From positions 1-9,872 of the forward strand of contig CALBMD010000433.1 of the NCBI GenBank assembly GCA_937896265.1: DNA of 9,872 nt, written 5' to 3'. The notes under the pieces were generated by a model. That model had not been told where the DNA came from, did not search any database, and worked only from the letters and a program-made list of their open reading frames with translations. The DNA comes from an uncultured Pseudomonadota bacterium (GTDB lineage: Bacteria; Bdellovibrionota_B; Oligoflexia; Oligoflexales; Bog-1112). This document shows positions 5,760 through 9,872 of this stretch, one piece after another; position 1 is the first letter of the stretch; each line of letters opens with the position of its first letter. The translations under genes and the position numbers were made by a program.

Positions 5760-7586
5760 ATGCATGCTATTCAAGATATAAAAGCCCGATTAGCGGCTAA
5801 AGTGCCCCTTTTCACCCTTATTGAAGAGCAAGTTCCACTTAAAAAAATAGGTGGTCGCCCAGTTGGTTGCTGCCCCTTTCATGCTGAAAAGACAGCTAGT
5901 TTTTACGTTTACGAAGACCATTACCATTGTTATGGCTGTGGTGCTCATGGCGATGCGATTTCTTTTGTGCAGGCCAGGCAGGGACTTACCTTTATCCAAG
6001 CACTCAAATGGCTTGGAGAGCGCTACAATATTCCTATGCCAGAGCTTGAACAACGCAGTCGTGATGACCGTGATTGGCAAAAAGCCTCGCAAAAAAAGCG
6101 TATCCTATTGATGGCTCAGCAGGTTTTCGTCGACAATTTAACTGGGCCTAGAGGCAAAGAGGCTAGGCAGTACCTGCTAGACCGTGGCTTTGAGTTAGGT
6201 GATATTCAAGAGTTTGGCTTAGGTTTTGCCTTAAATGAAAATGCAGGGTTGGTTGTAAGATTAGGTAGCCACGGCATCCGCGCTGAGCAACTTGAAGATT
6301 GCTCACTTGCTACTCTTTATGACGATAAGGCCTTTGACTTCTTCCGTAATCGCATCATTGTACCCATTCACGATACTTTTGGTCGGTTAATAGCCTTTGG
6401 TGGTAGGGCTCTAAGCCCAAGCCAAAAGCAAAAGTATAAGAATAGCCGTTATGATAAGGCCGCAACATTATTTGCTTTAGATAAAGCTCGCCGCGATATG
6501 GCAGCAAGAGGAAGGGCTATTGTCGTTGAAGGCTATCTTGATGCCTTGCAAATGCACCGCTATGGCTTTCGTGAAACAGTAGCCTGCCAAGGAACAGCTT
6601 TGACCAGCCAGCATCTGCGGGCGCTGCAAGCGGCAACCCCTTTGGTTTATTTGATTTTTGATGGTGACCAGGCTGGTATGGATGCCTCGTTAAAGGTGGT
6701 AAAAGAGTCTTTGAATTTCCCCAACATGCGCCTTAAGGTTGGGCTTTTGCCACCGGGAGAGGATCCAGATAGCTTTGTGCGTAAAGAGGGAGTGAAAGGG
6801 ATAGAGGCCATCTTGCGAGACGCGCGAGATCTCTTGAGTTTTGCTATGGATTGGAAATTGGGCCACCAGCATGACCTCGGTTTGCCAGTCTTGGTGCGAG
6901 ATGAGCTTCTACCTTGGCTTGCTCAGATACCAGACACGATTCAGCAAAGTTTTTTGCTTGAGAAGATTGCTCAACGCACTGGCATTGATGCGGCTTTACT
7001 TTGGCAGCAGTTAGAGCAGCTTAAGGGTAAGGAACCACCCCCGAAACCTATGGTAATTGAGAAGGAAAAGGAAGTGGCAGAGGCAAGGGCTGAGTTTGTT
7101 AAGCCCTTGGATAACTTTGCTTTTGAGTTAATTGGCCACCTTTTTTTCTCTCAACTAGGGGAGCTTGATTTCGACGATTGCATCCAGTTTTTAGCTCAGG
7201 AGCTAGCTGTTGATGAGCTCTGGCTCGATTTTGTTCAAAAAATCGTCAAGTCAAAACTAGAGACTGCCGATAACGTTTCTTTGCAAAAACCAGGTGAGCT
7301 ACCTTTAACAGAACATCCGGAGGTTTTGCAGTTAGTGCTTAAGCTGCAGGCTCAGCCCCAAGCCTTTGCTAGCGATAATCGACAAAATCAGGTTTCTTTA
7401 TTAAAATTGGTTTTTAAGCGGCAAAATATCAAGTCAACCATCGATTATTTAAGAAAAAATATTGCAGCGATGAGCAATGATCCGAAAGTTTTTCAAAACC
7501 CATCCTTTTTGGAAGGGGTCAAGCAGATTAGTCTGCTAAATAAAGCATTAGATGACATTCAAAAACAGCTCGGGAGCCTTCTCTAG
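5760..7586 (+). CDS. dnaG: DNA primase DnaG
   Basis: A 608-residue primase (581 in E. coli) that makes RNA primers on the lagging strand. The N-terminal CHC2 zinc-binding domain shows C38-x2-H41 and C57-x2-C60 within CPFHAEKTASF and HCYGCGAHGDAI. The central catalytic TOPRIM core has Glu257 in VVEGYLDA and the Asp301/Asp303 pair in LIFDGDQAG, aligning 8 positions before E. coli E265/D309/D311; PPGEDPDSF follows. The C-terminal third (about 430-608) is poorly conserved, as expected for the helicase (DnaB)-binding region. The ATG at 5760 is the only possible start: an in-frame stop lies at 5736-5738, and the first residues already align with the family N-terminus. Its ribosome binding site is poor; an AGGTGA at 5722-5727 is 32 bases away. 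It is divergent from an exported orphan and followed by a terminator, not by a direct run into rpoD. Confidence 0.97.
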   Translation: MHAIQDIKARLAAKVPLFTLIEEQVPLKKIGGRPVGCCPFHAEKTASFYVYEDHYHCYGCGAHGDAISFVQARQGLTFIQALKWLGERYNIPMPELEQRSRDDRDWQKASQKKRILLMAQQVFVDNLTGPRGKEARQYLLDRGFELGDIQEFGLGFALNENAGLVVRLGSHGIRAEQLEDCSLATLYDDKAFDFFRNRIIVPIHDTFGRLIAFGGRALSPSQKQKYKNSRYDKAATLFALDKARRDMAARGRAIVVEGYLDALQMHRYGFRETVACQGTALTSQHLRALQAATPLVYLIFDGDQAGMDASLKVVKESLNFPNMRLKVGLLPPGEDPDSFVRKEGVKGIEAILRDARDLLSFAMDWKLGHQHDLGLPVLVRDELLPWLAQIPDTIQQSFLLEKIAQRTGIDAALLWQQLEQLKGKEPPPKPMVIEKEKEVAEARAEFVKPLDNFAFELIGHLFFSQLGELDFDDCIQFLAQELAVDELWLDFVQKIVKSKLETADNVSLQKPGELPLTEHPEVLQLVLKLQAQPQAFASDNRQNQVSLLKLVFKRQNIKSTIDYLRKNIAAMSNDPKVFQNPSFLEGVKQISLLNKALDDIQKQLGSLL

Positions 7587-7618
7587 AACCCTTTCTCAAG
7601 CATAAAGTGTTTTTGGTG

Positions 7619-7645
7619 GGAGTTTCTCTCAAAGAAACCTTTTTT
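7619..7645 (+). terminator. Intrinsic terminator downstream of dnaG
   Basis: GTTTCT (7622-7627) pairs with AGAAAC (7633-7638) around a 5-base loop, with an extra G-C pair (7620/7639) across a bulged A. A run of six T (7640-7645) follows directly. It lies 33 bases after the dnaG stop, in a proper Rho-independent layout, and should separate dnaG transcription from rpoD. Confidence 0.75.
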
Positions 7646-7690
7646 AGGAACCAACGCTCTAGCCTTAAGCATAGTAGGCCGATAAAAAGC

Positions 7691-7719
7691 TTGAATAAAA
7701 TGAGAAATCGATTTATTAA
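7691..7719 (+). promoter_or_regulatory. Candidate rpoD promoter
   Basis: TTGAAT (7691-7696) and TATTAA (7714-7719) are 17 bases apart, in an AT-rich stretch after the dnaG terminator. A start near 7726 would give a leader of about 100 bases containing two possible hairpins (CTACT 7744-7748 with AGTAG 7755-7759; TTTATT 7781-7786 with AATAAA 7795-7800). A related AT block repeats downstream: TTTATT-AAA-TAGAAT at 7712-7726 and TTTATT-TAGAAT at 7786-7797. A second promoter closer to the gene is therefore also possible. Which of these is used cannot be settled by eye. Confidence 0.35.
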
Positions 7720-7827
7720 ATAGAATTCGCCTTCCGAAGTTCCCTACTCCAAATAGTAGTTGGACCTATCAATTAAGTGGTTTATTTTATTTAGAATAAA
7801 TATCGGCTCAAAGGGGTAGCGACTCAT

Positions 7828-9872
7828 ATGGCTGAAAAAAAACAAACGCAAACTGAAAAAAAAGGTCCAAAAAAAGGGAAGGTCGTTGAGGCGGCTAAAG
7901 TGAAGCCAACGAAAAAATCAACGCCGGAGCCAGTCAAGGTCCGCAAGCCGATTAAGAAAGAAAAGCCAGTGGTGAAAGACAAAGAACTAGTGGTTAAGGT
8001 CAAAAGAAAGCCAGCGTTGAAAAAAGCATCACCAGATGCTCCAGTTGTTAAATTAAACAAGAAGCAACGCGAAGAAGGTACTAGCCAGCAATCTGCGCTA
8101 GATATAGAGGCTATCGTGCAAAAGTTGCGCGATGAGGCGAAATCTGGAGTTGTTACTTATCGCGAGATTGAAATCAAACTCGGTAAGAAGACTCAAAAAC
8201 CTGAGATTCTTGACCAAATTGTGTCAAAACTTCTTGAAGCTGACTTGGAAGTTATAGACTCAGTGCAACGCGGTGCTATCTCCATGCTTGATGATGGTGA
8301 AGACGCATTACCAGGTGGTGAAGGCCCAGAGCTAGAATCTGATGTCGAAGGCGGTGCTGAGGTCGGCGGTGATTTCGAAGGCGACTTTGTTGCTGAAGAA
8401 GATGACGCCGTTGAAGATGGTCTTGGAGTTTCTGCTAAAGGTGTTGACGACATCATCGAAGTTGAAGAAATCATGGAAGATGATGACGATGACGATGATG
8501 ACGATGATGACGATGACGATGATGAAGAAGATGAGAAAGACGAGGATCTGAACGGTCGCGAAGATTCTGATGAGATGAAAAAGGAAGATGGTCGTACTAG
8601 TGAAGGCGTTTTAGGCCGTTCTAACGACCCTGTTCGTATCTACCTGCGTAAAATGGGTAGCGTCGCTCTTCTTTCGCGTGAGGGCGAGGTTGTCATCGCG
8701 AAGAAAATTGAAGCTGCTGAGAACCGCATTCTAGAGCGTTTGCTTGATTTAAAGCTCGGTGTTGATATTTTCTATAATGCTGCCCGTAGGTTTGTTGATG
8801 GCGAAATCCGGATGAAGGGCTGGATTAAGGGCTTTGATGATGATGAAGCGTCAAACAATGAAGAAGTCCATGAAGAAAAAGTTCGTATTGCTACAATCGA
8901 ATTCTTGAAAGAATTTGAAGTCTATCGAACTATGACCATTAAGAAGTCTTCAGCAGCTAAGCATGTGAAGAAGTTGCAAGTCATGAAAGAGACTATCTTC
9001 TTCAGCTTGAAAGAATTAAACATCAACCGTAAGTTGATGGGTTCTGCAGTCAATTCTTTGGCTATTTATGCCAATTCTATTCGCGATGCTAGACAAGACA
9101 TGAAGTACTATGCCAGACGCATGGGTGCGACAGTCGATGAGCTTGTCGAATACGTGCGCTCTAAAGCTCAACAACCATTTGGCAGCGCTTCGAAAAAAGA
9201 GTGGACTCGTGTCGTGCGCAACTTTCAGGCAGCGCAGGAGTCTATCGAGCGTGTTGTTATTGAATCGAAGATGACAGCTGCAACTATCGAAGAGATCTAC
9301 ACCGAGTTGGTGCAGATGCAAAACGATGCAGAATGTGCGAAGCGTGAGTTGGTAGAAGCAAACTTGCGTTTGGTTGTCTCGATTGCTAAAAAATACACAA
9401 ACCGTGGCTTGCAATTCTTGGATTTGATTCAAGAAGGCAACATCGGTTTGATGAAGGCGGTTGAGAAATTTGAATATCGCCGTGGTTATAAGTTTTCTAC
9501 ATATGCTACTTGGTGGATTCGGCAGGCGATTACACGTGCTATTGCGGATCAGGCGCGAACCATCCGTATTCCAGTACATATGATTGAGACGATTAATAAG
9601 CTGATTCGAACAAGCCGCTACCTGGTGCAAGAAATGGGGCGTGAGCCAACACCAGAAGAGATTGCAGTGCGCATGGAAATGTCGCTCGACAAGGTGCGCA
9701 AGGTTCTTAAAATTGCTGTCGAGCCTATTTCGCTTGAGACACCGATTGGTGAAGAAGAAGATAATCATATAGGTGATTTTCTTGAAGATAAATCAACGAT
9801 GTCGCCTTCGGATAATGTGATTTCTGGATCGCTAGGTGAACAGACGCAGCGTGCTTTGGCTACTTTGATGCC
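7828..9872 (+). CDS. rpoD: Primary sigma factor RpoD (sigma-70), 3' end cut by the window
   Basis: Open from the ATG at 7828 (AGGGG at 7812-7816, spacing 11) to the window edge: 681 residues, with region 4 still missing. Compared with E. coli (613 aa) the numbering is shifted by about 129, so the whole protein should be near 740. Order: Lys/Pro/Val-rich tail (1-88); region 1.1 (about 88-150, with SGVVTYREIEIKLG); acidic stretch with 15 consecutive Asp (218-232); region 1.2 (about 266-300, NDPVRIYLRKMG); non-conserved region (about 300-500). Then come region 2 (504-575) with DLIQEGNIGL for core RNA polymerase binding and W562/W563, Q566 and T569 for -10 recognition; region 3 (579-640); and region 3.2 (EEEDNHIGDF, 642-651). 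All core residues match a housekeeping sigma factor that directs RNA polymerase to TTGACA/TATAAT promoters. It follows dnaG but is likely transcribed from its own promoter. Confidence 0.96.
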   Translation, partial: MAEKKQTQTEKKGPKKGKVVEAAKVKPTKKSTPEPVKVRKPIKKEKPVVKDKELVVKVKRKPALKKASPDAPVVKLNKKQREEGTSQQSALDIEAIVQKLRDEAKSGVVTYREIEIKLGKKTQKPEILDQIVSKLLEADLEVIDSVQRGAISMLDDGEDALPGGEGPELESDVEGGAEVGGDFEGDFVAEEDDAVEDGLGVSAKGVDDIIEVEEIMEDDDDDDDDDDDDDDDEEDEKDEDLNGREDSDEMKKEDGRTSEGVLGRSNDPVRIYLRKMGSVALLSREGEVVIAKKIEAAENRILERLLDLKLGVDIFYNAARRFVDGEIRMKGWIKGFDDDEASNNEEVHEEKVRIATIEFLKEFEVYRTMTIKKSSAAKHVKKLQVMKETIFFSLKELNINRKLMGSAVNSLAIYANSIRDARQDMKYYARRMGATVDELVEYVRSKAQQPFGSASKKEWTRVVRNFQAAQESIERVVIESKMTAATIEEIYTELVQMQNDAECAKRELVEANLRLVVSIAKKYTNRGLQFLDLIQEGNIGLMKAVEKFEYRRGYKFSTYATWWIRQAITRAIADQARTIRIPVHMIETINKLIRTSRYLVQEMGREPTPEEIAVRMEMSLDKVRKVLKIAVEPISLETPIGEEEDNHIGDFLEDKSTMSPSDNVISGSLGEQTQRALATLM
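8479..8523 (+). repeat. GAY trinucleotide tract encoding 15 consecutive Asp in RpoD
   Basis: Fifteen Asp codons in a row, a mix of GAT and GAC (residues 218-232 of RpoD), followed by more Glu/Asp codons to about 8550. Near-perfect trinucleotide repeats can change length by replication slippage in steps of three bases without breaking the frame. The tract lies between regions 1.1 and 1.2. Confidence 0.9.

Noticed and set aside
8342..8551. Lys/Met-rich frame over the GAY repeat, and the repeat itself as a CRISPR- or satellite-like array
   Set aside because: The frame is the +1 shadow of Asp codons (ATG ATG ACG). The repeat is a codon run inside rpoD without spacers.
9016..9768. 250-codon minus strand reading frame inside rpoD
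   Set aside because: Fully antisense to the highly conserved sigma regions; rich in Cys, His and Asn as expected for a shadow frame, with no family resemblance.

Overview
The window (about 9.9 kb, moderate to low GC) reads as chromosomal housekeeping DNA from a Gram-negative bacterium. It carries a YciB-type septation protein, the YchF ATPase, a YajQ-family protein, the DNA primase DnaG and the start of the primary sigma factor RpoD, plus two unrecognised genes encoding Sec-type signal peptides. The RpoD core is close to the proteobacterial sigma-70 sequence. It also has a long Lys-rich N-terminus and an extended acidic insert, which with the two orphan exported proteins makes me think of the Bdellovibrionota/Oligoflexia or a former deltaproteobacterial lineage. 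That placement is a guess from sequence style. No transposase, integrase, tRNA, rRNA, CRISPR array or phage gene is visible.

Layout, left to right. A terminator hairpin (33-71) closes an unseen upstream unit. A good sigma-70-type promoter (73-101) follows and drives the yciB-like gene (131-700). The 241-base convergent gap after it holds a long imperfect inverted repeat (714-842) that could fold as an RNA hairpin. On the minus strand, yajQ (2561-2070) and ychF (2060-942) form a tight two-gene unit in which the yajQ stop codon lies inside the ychF ribosome binding site. Divergent from yajQ is an exported, cysteine-containing, lysine-rich orphan (2604-3707). It converges, 16 bases apart, on a second, larger orphan exported protein on the minus strand (5589-3724). 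The second orphan has a near-consensus promoter (5627-5655) beside two short inverted repeats, in the gap it shares with dnaG.

dnaG (5760-7586) and rpoD (7828 to beyond the window end) are in the order of the classical macromolecular synthesis operon rpsU-dnaG-rpoD. Here rpsU is not next to dnaG, and a clear intrinsic terminator plus a 241-base gap with its own promoter candidate separate dnaG from rpoD. rpoD is cut by the window end before region 4.

I found no convincing new multi-gene system. The points most worth a second look are the two orphan exported proteins, the 714-842 structure, the inverted-repeat pair in the divergent dnaG promoter region, and the unusual RpoD N-terminal part (Lys-rich tail plus a run of 15 Asp).
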